Source of the DNA: Rikenellaceae bacterium
GTDB lineage: Bacteria > Bacteroidota > Bacteroidia > Bacteroidales > Rikenellaceae
DNA length: 64,000 bases
Direction of reading: 5' to 3'
Assembly (NCBI GenBank): GCA_015059875.1
Contig: SUZQ01000001.1
Location: 1-64,000 of the forward strand
Shown here: piece by piece, positions 19,969 through 28,925 of the stretch
Layout: every line of letters begins with the position of its first letter
Numbering within the stretch: position 1 is the first letter of the stretch
Notes under the pieces: model-generated
Databases searched by the model: none
What the model was told of the DNA's origin: nothing
What the model saw: the letters and a program-made list of their open reading frames with translations, nothing else
Position numbers and translations under genes: made by a program

Positions 19969-21141
19969 TTATATTATTCTCCTCGCCTTGGCAGAAGGAG
20001 TTAGGGTAAGGTTCTCCAAATCGACACCCGTGATATTTACTACGCCACTCCGTTTGCCGACCTCGATAGAGCCATATTTATCAGCTATACCGAGAGCCTT
20101 TGCGCCGTTGATGGTTGCCCACTGCAACAACTCTGCAAGAGGGATATTGCGAAACATCTTCAACTCCTCCACCATAGATAACGACCAATTCGAAGCGAGC
20201 GAATCGCTACCGATACATATATTTATATCGTGTGAATGAGCGCGCAAAATCTCGACACTACGAGGCTCAAGACGCGAAATATAGGCATTCGAGCGTGGGC
20301 ACAACACCCAATATACCGGGGCGGTAAAGTGGTTCAAAATGATCTCGATATCGCTCGTAGTCACCTCGCAATTGTGAACAAACAACACGCTGCGCCCCTT
20401 CGGCACACTCGCCACAATACGCTCTGCTGGCGAGCCATAGTGAAGAAAATCGCACCTGAAACCAACCCTTGCATACCACTCATGAAGCGAGCCACAGCCT
20501 CGGTATAGCTCCGCTTCAGCCGTCGACTCAAGAAAGTGAATCGACAGCGGTTTGTCAGCATCAGCTGCGCAAACCTCACGGAACGGTGCATCCGAAACCG
20601 AGTATATAGAGTGGGGGGTGAGCGATGTATTGGGATACTTCAGCAACTCGCGCTGGCGGTCAAGATTGCACTCGCGCAGACCGAAAACTTCAACGAAGTT
20701 GTGATAGAGAATCGGGCTTGCCGCCTTTGCCGAGAAGGATGTTGCACCATTTACGATATCGCCAACAGCATCCACACCCTCCTGCCACATCGCCTTGTCG
20801 GCCTCCTCAATCGCCTTCAGGCGCACCTCTTCCGAGAAGTTGCCACGCACCTTGCCGATACTCTCGGCAAAGGCGGCAAACCCCTCTCCCTCGGCTATTG
20901 CACCACGAAGATAGGAGAGTTCGATATGCGAATGGGCATTTATGAAGCCCGCACAGAGGATACCCGAATAGAACTCCACTCCTGCCATAGAGTCGAGTCC
21001 TTCACCATACTGCTCCACCGCGACAATCTCGTGACTGCCGTCGGCAAAACACCTAATTGTTAGGAGTGGACAGGGCTGAAACCCTTGTGGAGTCAGCAGA
21101 TAGTGCGAGGCTATCTTTCTTATAGAGGAATCCATCGGCAA
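19969..21141 (-). CDS. Amidohydrolase family protein
   Basis: GFINAHSHIELSYLRGAI metal-binding motif; LFVHNCEV; CIGSDSLASN. Confidence 0.88.
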   Translation of the reverse strand: MPMDSSIRKIASHYLLTPQGFQPCPLLTIRCFADGSHEIVAVEQYGEGLDSMAGVEFYSGILCAGFINAHSHIELSYLRGAIAEGEGFAAFAESIGKVRGNFSEEVRLKAIEEADKAMWQEGVDAVGDIVNGATSFSAKAASPILYHNFVEVFGLRECNLDRQRELLKYPNTSLTPHSIYSVSDAPFREVCAADADKPLSIHFLESTAEAELYRGCGSLHEWYARVGFRCDFLHYGSPAERIVASVPKGRSVLFVHNCEVTTSDIEIILNHFTAPVYWVLCPRSNAYISRLEPRSVEILRAHSHDINICIGSDSLASNWSLSMVEELKMFRNIPLAELLQWATINGAKALGIADKYGSIEVGKRSGVVNITGVDLENLTLTPSAKARRII

Positions 21142-21985
21142 AAATCTTTACATCTACATATCTATGGAAGAGCGAATCTATCGCCACCTCCTCATTTGGT
21201 TTGTACACAACGCGAAGATTGCGAATCTCAAGGTTCTGCTCCTTTGGCACCGTCCACCTCTTTCTCCTCTTGCCACCCTTTTTATCACTCTTATTCGCAC
21301 TGTTCCACTCCTCTTCGCTCGGTTTGATATACTTTCCAAAACTCAATACAAGTTTTCGATTATCTCCGCGCGCAACTATGGTACGATTCACGATACCTTT
21401 ACTGCGCAGCGACACCGAAGCCGAACCATTGCGATAACCATTCTCGTCGTAGAGATGAAATTCGGCTATTCGAGGATACTTCTCAAGATCATCTTCGCAG
21501 GTGTAACTGTACGAAATTGCATACTCGCCCTGAACTATAGGGGATATCTCAATCTTTAGAAGCGTAGAGTCGGCACGCTTGGTCGCCCTGATAAGGGTAT
21601 CTTGGTAGACCGTGCGCGTATACTCGCGCAGAGCAACACGACTGATTGTATCAAGCGTTACCACCTTACGGGCATACTCTTTGCTCTCCCTCTCAAGACG
21701 CGAAATCGCCATCTCCACAACCGAGCCGAGTCGCGCACTCTTACGGCGCGAGAAGTTTCCGACGGTATACCTCACATCCTTTGCCGTATAGCCATAGCGA
21801 TTGAATATAGGCTCGTAAATGTGCAACGAATCGATATTCATTCGCATATCTCCAATATAGGCATTCACCACAAATGCATCGTGGAATATATCGGCAAGGG
21901 TATCATCCGGAATGACATTCTTCTTGCGGCAGCCCGCCATCGTAAGCACCACCATCAGAAGCACTATATACAGACTCCTTTTCAT
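21053..21985 (-). CDS. DUF4296-like lipoprotein
   Basis: MKRSLYIVLLMVVLTMAGCRKKNVIPDDTLADIFHDAFVVNAYIG; lipobox MAGC. Confidence 0.8.
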   Translation of the reverse strand: MKRSLYIVLLMVVLTMAGCRKKNVIPDDTLADIFHDAFVVNAYIGDMRMNIDSLHIYEPIFNRYGYTAKDVRYTVGNFSRRKSARLGSVVEMAISRLERESKEYARKVVTLDTISRVALREYTRTVYQDTLIRATKRADSTLLKIEISPIVQGEYAISYSYTCEDDLEKYPRIAEFHLYDENGYRNGSASVSLRSKGIVNRTIVARGDNRKLVLSFGKYIKPSEEEWNSANKSDKKGGKRRKRWTVPKEQNLEIRNLRVVYKPNEEVAIDSLFHRYVDVKIFADGFLYKKDSLALSADSTRVSALSTPNN

Positions 21986-23184
21986 CTTTTTTCACTCTTT
22001 ATCATTGTCGATGTAGCCACAAGCGAAACGCCCAACGCCACAACAACAAATATGGTAAATATCGCAATCAAATCAACGCCCTGCAACTCTACAGGGTAGT
22101 TCTCAACAAGAAAATTTCCGCTTGGCATCTTAATCACACCAAAGTGCTGCTGCACCAATGTTACGGCAACTCCAAGTATCAAACCTATAACTCCTCCTAC
22201 GCCCGAAATTAGCAACCCTTCGCGCACAAATATTCCGCGAATAAAGTGGTTGTCAGCCCCTAACGAGTGGAGCGTTTGTCGCTCGTCGCGCTTCTCGATA
22301 ATGAGTATCACAACTGTTCCAATTATCGAGAGCGATGCCACAACCAACACCAACAACGAGACGAAGAAAATCGCCCACTTCTCGTAGCGCATTATAGCAT
22401 AAAATCCCGCGTTTTTATCCTCACGCAGTGTTACTGTATACCCCTCGCCAAGCTCTTTGCGCAATCGCTGCGCCACGCTGCTGTGCGAAACGCCATCCGT
22501 AACCTTTACAAGCACCCTATCGGCAAAGCCCTCAGTGCCAAAAATGCGATTTGCTGCGCGGAGCGAGGTCATCGCAAAGGAGGCTGCCTGCTGTTGGTCG
22601 AGGAGAAGCGTACCACACACATCGAGGCTCTCGCTGCGCATCGTGAAGGTTGGCATAATGGAGCCAATAGCTCCGCCACCCAACGCGAAAACCTCGATAT
22701 CGCCCGCCGCAAGCGAGTACATACCAAGATGATAGGTAACTCCCTCACCAAGCACTATCCTATCCAACTCGCCAAGTTGCACCTCGCCATTGCCCAACGA
22801 GATATGCTCCTCAACGGGAACAACGCTCTTGTACCCCTCATCCACACCGCGCAACTTAACAGCTACGCGATTGCCACGATAGGAGAGCAGAGCCTCCCTC
22901 TCAACCACAAACGACAACGCCTCAACCCCTTCGCACTGCTCTACACGCTGCCGCAGTGCCACATCGGAGGTATCAAACATCCGCTGCGCCGCAATTTCGA
23001 TATCGGCATCCACAACTTTGTAGAGATCGCGTACCAACGACTCGAATCCGTTAAAGACCGAGAGCAGAATCACCATCGCAGCCACAGGCACAACTACGGA
23101 GAGCAGACTGACCGTAGCGATGATATTTATCACCGAGTGCGACTTACGCGAGGTGAGGTATTTTAGAGCAAATCTCCACTGCAT
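21982..23184 (-). CDS. FtsX/LolE-like ABC transporter permease
   Basis: MQWRFALKYLTSRKSHSVINIIATVSLLSVVVPVAAMVILLSVFNGFESL; TGA stop overlaps the downstream ATG (ATGA). Confidence 0.92.
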   Translation of the reverse strand: MQWRFALKYLTSRKSHSVINIIATVSLLSVVVPVAAMVILLSVFNGFESLVRDLYKVVDADIEIAAQRMFDTSDVALRQRVEQCEGVEALSFVVEREALLSYRGNRVAVKLRGVDEGYKSVVPVEEHISLGNGEVQLGELDRIVLGEGVTYHLGMYSLAAGDIEVFALGGGAIGSIMPTFTMRSESLDVCGTLLLDQQQAASFAMTSLRAANRIFGTEGFADRVLVKVTDGVSHSSVAQRLRKELGEGYTVTLREDKNAGFYAIMRYEKWAIFFVSLLVLVVASLSIIGTVVILIIEKRDERQTLHSLGADNHFIRGIFVREGLLISGVGGVIGLILGVAVTLVQQHFGVIKMPSGNFLVENYPVELQGVDLIAIFTIFVVVALGVSLVATSTMIKSEKR

Positions 23185-23233
23185 ATCCCGACATCAACCA
23201 TTCCGAGAGGGTGTAGACAAAACCCCGTTGCTA

Positions 23234-23572
23234 CTACTTCTTCAACAGCGAATCGATATTCTCGATATACTCCAGTGAGTCGTCGATAAAGAACTGCAAC
23301 TCTGGGATAACCTTCACTTGGTGGCGCATACGGCGACCAAGCGCACCGCGAATGAGTCTGTTCTGCTGCTCGATAACCTCAAGTGTAGCTTGCGCCTTAT
23401 CGAACGGAAAGACACTCACATAAATCTTGGCATAACCCAAATCGGGCGAAACGCGCACAGCCGTTACCGTTGTCAGCACGCCTCGCAGCGACTCCGCTAT
23501 ATCGCGCTGAAAAATCTCAGCCACATCACGCTGAATCTGTTTTGCAATCTTCTCCTGTCTTGTATTCTCCAT
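23234..23572 (-). CDS. rbfA: Ribosome-binding factor A
   Basis: TRQEKIAKQIQRDVAEIFQRDIAESLRGVLTTVTAVRVSPDLGYAKIYVS. Confidence 0.93.
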   Translation of the reverse strand: MENTRQEKIAKQIQRDVAEIFQRDIAESLRGVLTTVTAVRVSPDLGYAKIYVSVFPFDKAQATLEVIEQQNRLIRGALGRRMRHQVKVIPELQFFIDDSLEYIENIDSLLKK

Positions 23573-23657
23573 AAATATTTCTTGCTATTAGCCGTTGGCC
23601 ATTAGCCATTAGCTTTTTTTATTATTGTTTTATTTTCAATTATTTCCAACTCTCCAA

Positions 23658-23784
23658 AAAAATCGGAGGTGATGAGATTATTTTTGTGCGATGCTAGGCG
23701 ACAAATCCGCAGCATACTATGGCGTATGTGAGGAATTTGGCGACCGACGCACTCGTGCAAAAAGAACTCATCAGAACGATTTTT
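23658..23784. repeat. Long-hairpin (MITE-like) intergenic element, copy B
   Basis: aaaaatcggaggtgatgagattatttttgtgcg...gcagcatac-tatggc-gtatgtgagg...ctcgtgcaaaaagaactcatcagaacgattttt. Confidence 0.85.
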
Positions 23785-23787
23785 CGT

Positions 23788-24639
23788 TTAGAAGGTATAC
23801 TTAAACACCTCCTTATTCTTCGGGAAGGCAGGTCGCTTCCAATCCCACTCCTTGAAGCCCGCCTTGCCAATACGGAAGCCCACCTTCATCGAGATTGTCA
23901 AATTGTCAAGTGGCGAACGCAGAGGGGTGTTGTAGAAGGGATTTTCGCCTGGCTTCTCCACTCCATCCAAGTTGTTCGTATAGTACTTATTACGATTTCG
24001 CAATATGTCCGAATATCCAAAATCGTACATTGCTCGCACTCCGACCTCTATCTGACCGAATATAAGATCGAAACCTCCACCACCTCGCAAGCCGAACGAG
24101 AAGCGGTTGTCGCGCTCAAGGCGAAACTCATATTTGCCCTCCTTTATCGCCTCGAATGGGAGTACCGAGCCATCTTCGGTCATCGCGTAGATATACTCCT
24201 CCTCGTTATAGAACTTCGACGCAAAGTTGTACGAGAATGTTGGTGCCGCCTCCAAATAGATTCGCAAATGCTTCTTAAAGAGATAGAAGTGCGGTTGCCA
24301 CACAATCGGGATGATTATCGAATTGATAGTTCGTTTGTAGTACTTGTAATCCTTTTTGCTCTCGTAGAAATGCGGATAAGGCGCAAACGAAAAACCACGC
24401 TGCAACAACTCTACATCGATACCAAAGCAGGCGATAAATCGCGGCATCGAGTAGTATCGCCACGAAAAGCCCGCTTGATATGTACCCCAAATTGGCTTCA
24501 TCTCCTGATCTGGGTATGGGCGCGCCGTTGCATATCCCGTACCGCCCGTTACGGCGATAGTGTGCTGTGCCGAACTCTCCGCAACCGCAGCCACCGAGAG
24601 CGCAAACACAAGTGCCAATATCTTGATAAATCTCCTCAT
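23788..24639 (-). CDS. Outer-membrane beta-barrel protein
   Basis: Signal peptide MRRFIKILALVFALSVAAVAESSAQ, alternating beta strands, C-terminal F. Confidence 0.8.
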   Translation of the reverse strand: MRRFIKILALVFALSVAAVAESSAQHTIAVTGGTGYATARPYPDQEMKPIWGTYQAGFSWRYYSMPRFIACFGIDVELLQRGFSFAPYPHFYESKKDYKYYKRTINSIIIPIVWQPHFYLFKKHLRIYLEAAPTFSYNFASKFYNEEEYIYAMTEDGSVLPFEAIKEGKYEFRLERDNRFSFGLRGGGGFDLIFGQIEVGVRAMYDFGYSDILRNRNKYYTNNLDGVEKPGENPFYNTPLRSPLDNLTISMKVGFRIGKAGFKEWDWKRPAFPKNKEVFKYTF

Positions 24640-24647
24640 CCTTTCAA

Positions 24648-26687
24648 CTATTTGAGCGTGTTTTTAATTCCTCCGAGACCTCCAGCCATTCCGCCAAAGC
24701 CCATTCCGCCGCCGCTACTGCCACTCTGCTGCGTTTGGTTCTTGCCCTTGCTCTCCTTCTGCTTCTTCTCCCACTCCTCGTAGAGCTTATTCAGACGCGA
24801 CTCCTCCTTGTCGTCGAGCATCTTCACCAGATTCTCCATCGTCAGAGGCAAGAACACCTTGTTCATATCGATATTTATCTCGAAGTCCCAATTCATCTTC
24901 GTGGTAAAGAGATCCTCGCCTCGCTCATTGAAGTACGCCTCGGCTCGCTCTGGCTGCAACCCAGCAACCACATCTCCTGCATCCCACTTGCCATTACCAT
25001 TCTTATCCTCGATAATGCGCAAACGAATTTCTCCAGGAGTCACGAAGTTGAATTTGTACTTACCCGTTACAACATCCTTCAACTCCTGCATGGTCTTACC
25101 CGAACTATCCGTAAGCAAAAGGATATACTTGGTGTTCGCTGCACCCATTACATTTATCGACACGGTTGCAAACTTCTCAGGATCGTATGTCGTAAACTCC
25201 ATCACCGTAGAGTCGTTCTCATAGCCCATAATATCGGTTACGCTCTTTTTCGGGATGTAGAGGCGATAGTTTGTCTTATCCTTCCATCGCGCCTTCACCT
25301 CCCAACGGCACATATTCATCGTGTCGCGCACGAAGTGCATCGTCTCTGGCGTAGTCGTCTTATCCTCGGCAACAATCGAGAGTTGCATTGCCGTAGTGTC
25401 AAACTTTACGGCTGGTGTTCCGAATACAATATCGAAACCCTTTTCAGGATTCACCTCCTTACCCGCCGATATCTTCATCACAAACGGATTCTTGGCATTA
25501 GGATCTTTGTACTCCTTGCCCTCCGCCTTCGCTTTTGCCTTCTCCTTCTCTATCCTCTCGCGCTCCTTCTCCTGCTCCTTTGTCTCGACCAATCTCCACG
25601 CAAGTTTCAGAGGCTCGCGCGTCTTTGAAAGCTGGCGCAGCGAGTCGTGGCGATAGTAGACAATCTTTCCCTTGATGGTATCGGGCAACTGCTCCGCAGG
25701 AACATTGAACCACAACGCCACCGTATCGCGACCATTGGTCTGCGGGTCAATCAAGATTTTATCACTCGAAATATTGTCGAAAATCAGCGAGTCAATACGC
25801 GGATAGTCGGCGTTGAAGTAGAGCAACGCCTTCTTCTGCTCTGGGCGCACAGCATCCACCAATCGCTGATTCACAAACGCCTTGTCGGTAAACATTCTGA
25901 AGTAGAGCTGCGGCTCGGCACTCGGATACATACGCAATGAGTCAAACCAAATGGAGAACTCTGGCATCTTGGCAGGGTTGTAGATTGTATCAAGCAATCC
26001 GACCATATCCGTTCCCGGCTCGTATATCTGATTATCGTTCTTGTCGCCTATAGCGTAGATGCGATAGTTCACAGGCTTTAAGTTCTGCGCAATGAAGATT
26101 CCGTTATTCTGCGCACGAGCGATAACATCGGGCTTGCGGTTGAAGATTGTCGAGTCGTAGCCTGGAGTATTAGGCAGCGAATCGGCAATGTAGAACCAAA
26201 TGAATGTACGGCTGACACTATCCGCCTTGTACGAATCGGCGGTATATCCCGAACACATCATCGAATCGACCTTATCGCCCGTTGAAAAGACATAACGCAT
26301 AGCGTTGAGAGGGTTACCCTCGTTATTGTCGCAAATTGCCGAGCCGAGGTCGATGGCGTAGGTGGTATTCTCCTTCAAGGTGTCACGAATGGTTATAACG
26401 ATACCCTTGCCTCGCGTAGTCAATAGTGGAGCCTTCTTCATTGCAGGCGAGGTGAACATCTCCTTGTTCTGATCCTTAATCTGCACGAACTCGTTGAACT
26501 CAATATATATCTTCTTCGCCGTGAAGTTTGTGGCGAAGTTATCGGGCTCCAACTTAACAATTACGGGAGGTATGGTATCCTTTGGGCCACCCTCAGGTGT
26601 CATAATATTGGCACAACGCGAGAAGAATGCCCCTCCAAAAAGCAGCAATACAACTACACGCAGAACTATTTTACAACCTCTTGTCAT
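24648..26687 (-). CDS. Ig-like domain-containing lipoprotein
   Basis: FFSRCANIMTPEGGPKDTIPPVIVKLEPDNFATNFTAKKIYIEFNEFVQI, typical of Bacteroidota Ig-like (SbsA-type) proteins. Confidence 0.88.
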   Translation of the reverse strand: MTRGCKIVLRVVVLLLFGGAFFSRCANIMTPEGGPKDTIPPVIVKLEPDNFATNFTAKKIYIEFNEFVQIKDQNKEMFTSPAMKKAPLLTTRGKGIVITIRDTLKENTTYAIDLGSAICDNNEGNPLNAMRYVFSTGDKVDSMMCSGYTADSYKADSVSRTFIWFYIADSLPNTPGYDSTIFNRKPDVIARAQNNGIFIAQNLKPVNYRIYAIGDKNDNQIYEPGTDMVGLLDTIYNPAKMPEFSIWFDSLRMYPSAEPQLYFRMFTDKAFVNQRLVDAVRPEQKKALLYFNADYPRIDSLIFDNISSDKILIDPQTNGRDTVALWFNVPAEQLPDTIKGKIVYYRHDSLRQLSKTREPLKLAWRLVETKEQEKERERIEKEKAKAKAEGKEYKDPNAKNPFVMKISAGKEVNPEKGFDIVFGTPAVKFDTTAMQLSIVAEDKTTTPETMHFVRDTMNMCRWEVKARWKDKTNYRLYIPKKSVTDIMGYENDSTVMEFTTYDPEKFATVSINVMGAANTKYILLLTDSSGKTMQELKDVVTGKYKFNFVTPGEIRLRIIEDKNGNGKWDAGDVVAGLQPERAEAYFNERGEDLFTTKMNWDFEINIDMNKVFLPLTMENLVKMLDDKEESRLNKLYEEWEKKQKESKGKNQTQQSGSSGGGMGFGGMAGGLGGIKNTLK

Positions 26688-26714
26688 CTATCTCTTCTCA
26701 AAAAAACAAAATCA

Positions 26715-27317
26715 CTACTCATTTGGCGTATCCTCTGGAGTGTCGGGAGTATCGGGGGTATCGGGAGCGTCGGGAGTCTCAGGCTCTGCTGGTTTCTCTG
26801 GAGCGACAACCCTCCACTTGTAACCCTCCTTCGAGCCCTCGTCGTAAACGCCATTTTTCCAAGCGTGGAATATCAAAGTCAGGTATGTATAGGTCAAGTT
26901 TTCGGCCTCCGCCTTGCGATACATATAGGCGTACATCTGTGCTGCTGGGTAGACCACTACGACCAACGCAGGGGCTTTATCCTGAAATATCGAAAGGTAG
27001 TTGTTCAGCGAACCCTCCATCGTGTACGGCTCGCTCTCACCATCTGGCTCGGAGCGTTTCTCGCCCGTTTCGGGATGGGTAATAGTCTTTGTCACAGCAT
27101 CCTCGTACGACTCGACAGTCCAATCCTCCTTGTCGGTGTAGTAGATGTAGCCGTAGCACTCCTCGGCAGCCACACGCTCGCCACCCGACTCCGCCTCGAC
27201 AAGCACCTTAATGCGCAGTGTCGTGTCGGTCGTAACCTTCTTGAAGCACCCCGTAGCCACGAGTGCTACCGTAACAACAAGTGCAATATTTCGCAACAAC
27301 TTAACCATAAATCTCAT
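26715..27317 (-). CDS. Putative lipoprotein with PDT repeat tail
   Basis: MRFMVKLLRNIALVVTVALVATGCFKK lipobox; C-term PETPDAPDTPDTPDTPEDTPNE. Confidence 0.75.
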   Translation of the reverse strand: MRFMVKLLRNIALVVTVALVATGCFKKVTTDTTLRIKVLVEAESGGERVAAEECYGYIYYTDKEDWTVESYEDAVTKTITHPETGEKRSEPDGESEPYTMEGSLNNYLSIFQDKAPALVVVVYPAAQMYAYMYRKAEAENLTYTYLTLIFHAWKNGVYDEGSKEGYKWRVVAPEKPAEPETPDAPDTPDTPDTPEDTPNE

Positions 27318-27780
27318 CTATCTTCTGCGCCAAAGCCTCCTTGTTGCACTGCAACAATTCACACAGTGGCGTAATTACAAAATCTCGCTCCATAATTAGC
27401 GGATGCGGCACTTTGAGTCGCTCGGTTGCGATATGCTCCTCGTCGAAAAAGAGGATATCCAAATCCAAACTACGCGAGCAGTATCGCGCCCCCTCTCGCT
27501 CCTTCACTCTGCGCTCCACCTCTCTGTCGCGCCCCAAAAGAGCCTCAACCTCCTGCAACGCATCGAGCAACGGCTCCGCCTCGCGCTCGGTTTCCACCTC
27601 CCAAGCGGCATTGGTAAAGAGCTGTTCGCTCTCGAACCCCCACGCCTCGCTTGTGTAGTTCTGCGACCTGGCAACAATCGCCACACCTCGCTCCGCCAGC
27701 AGTCGCTCCGCCTCGACAAAGCGGGCTGCCACATCTCCGACATTCCCTCCGGCAAGTATTATAGCGCGGTGCTTCATCAC
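27301..27780 (-). CDS. folK: 2-amino-4-hydroxy-6-hydroxymethyldihydropteridine diphosphokinase
   Basis: LLGRDREVERRVKEREGARYCSRSLDLDILFFDEE; VPHPLIMERDFVITPLCEL. Confidence 0.95.
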   Translation of the reverse strand: MMKHRAIILAGGNVGDVAARFVEAERLLAERGVAIVARSQNYTSEAWGFESEQLFTNAAWEVETEREAEPLLDALQEVEALLGRDREVERRVKEREGARYCSRSLDLDILFFDEEHIATERLKVPHPLIMERDFVITPLCELLQCNKEALAQKIDEIYG

Positions 27781-28925
27781 TTTCCGAAGTTTATGTAGCG
27801 ACTCGTAGCCAACGCAAAGTAGGAGAATACAATGCGCGGATCGCCATTCTGTCTGAGTCGTCGCAGAGCCTCCTCCAACAACTCCAAAATAGGCTCAATA
27901 TTCTCTGAGTCGATATACGGAGCAAACTTTCCGCAAAACTCCGCCTCCTCGCCCCACAGGTACGAAGCCGCCGAGACACCCGCATGGGTGATATACGCCT
28001 CACGCAACAATCGCGCAAAGTCCGCCATAAGTCCCATCTGTCGCTCGCGCGAGAGGGCTGCAACCTCGTCCGACCAGACCAACAGTTCGAGGTGCTTATT
28101 GAGGTAGCAGTGGCGCATCATCGTGCGGAAAAGGTTGAAATTCTCATTTCTGATTTCATCCTCCTCGCCCGAAAGCAGTTGTCTGAGTAGCAACAAATCG
28201 CCACACGCCAAGCGCGCCATATTGCGCACCTCCGCCTCGTCGGTAACGCCGCTTTGGCGAATCTCCTGCTGCAAATCCTCATCCGAAAGTCGAGGCACCG
28301 ATACCTCCTGCGTACGCGAAAGAATCGTGCCGAGAATCTTGTCGGGTTGCTCCGTAACAAGGATAAAAATCGTATCCTCCCACGGCTCCTCCAAGATTTT
28401 AAGTATCATATTTGCCGCCCTCTCGTTCATCGTTTCGGGCAGCCAAATAAGCATTGTCTTATACTTCGAGGCAAAGGACTTGAACGACAATTTGCGAATC
28501 ATCTCCTCCGCCTCACGCACCGCGATAGCACCCTTCAATGTCTTGCCCAAATCGAGCATATCGTACCATTGCTGCTGCGAGAAGTAGCCGTTTGTTCGCT
28601 CCCATAAAGTGCGGAACTCCTCAATAAAGTCGTTCGCTACCAAACCGTTTGTAGGCTTCTTTCCCTGCTTGTTCACTGGAAATACCAAGTGAAGGTCGGG
28701 GTGCGCCAACTTCTCGATTTGACGGCACGAAGGACACTCGCCACACGAGTCGCCATCGTGACGATTGGTGCAGTGGAGATACTGCGTATATGCCAACGCC
28801 AACGGAAGCGTTCCCGAACCCGCAGCCCCCACAAAGAGCTGTGCATGGCTGATTCGCCCACCGTCAATACCTGCGGCAAGTCGCTTTTTCAACTCGGCGT
28901 GTCCCTTAATATCGCAAAATCTCAT
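27777..28925 (-). CDS. holB: DNA polymerase III delta-prime-like subunit
   Basis: GRISHAQLFVGAAGSGTLPLALAYTQYLHC; CGECPSCRQIEKLAHPDLHLVFP. Confidence 0.88.
   Translation of the reverse strand: MRFCDIKGHAELKKRLAAGIDGGRISHAQLFVGAAGSGTLPLALAYTQYLHCTNRHDGDSCGECPSCRQIEKLAHPDLHLVFPVNKQGKKPTNGLVANDFIEEFRTLWERTNGYFSQQQWYDMLDLGKTLKGAIAVREAEEMIRKLSFKSFASKYKTMLIWLPETMNERAANMILKILEEPWEDTIFILVTEQPDKILGTILSRTQEVSVPRLSDEDLQQEIRQSGVTDEAEVRNMARLACGDLLLLRQLLSGEEDEIRNENFNLFRTMMRHCYLNKHLELLVWSDEVAALSRERQMGLMADFARLLREAYITHAGVSAASYLWGEEAEFCGKFAPYIDSENIEPILELLEEALRRLRQNGDPRIVFSYFALATSRYINFGK

Noticed and set aside
23719-24783. 354-aa plus-strand ORF starting MAYVRNLATDALVQK
   Set aside because: Begins inside the long-hairpin repeat and is antisense to the outer-membrane protein gene.
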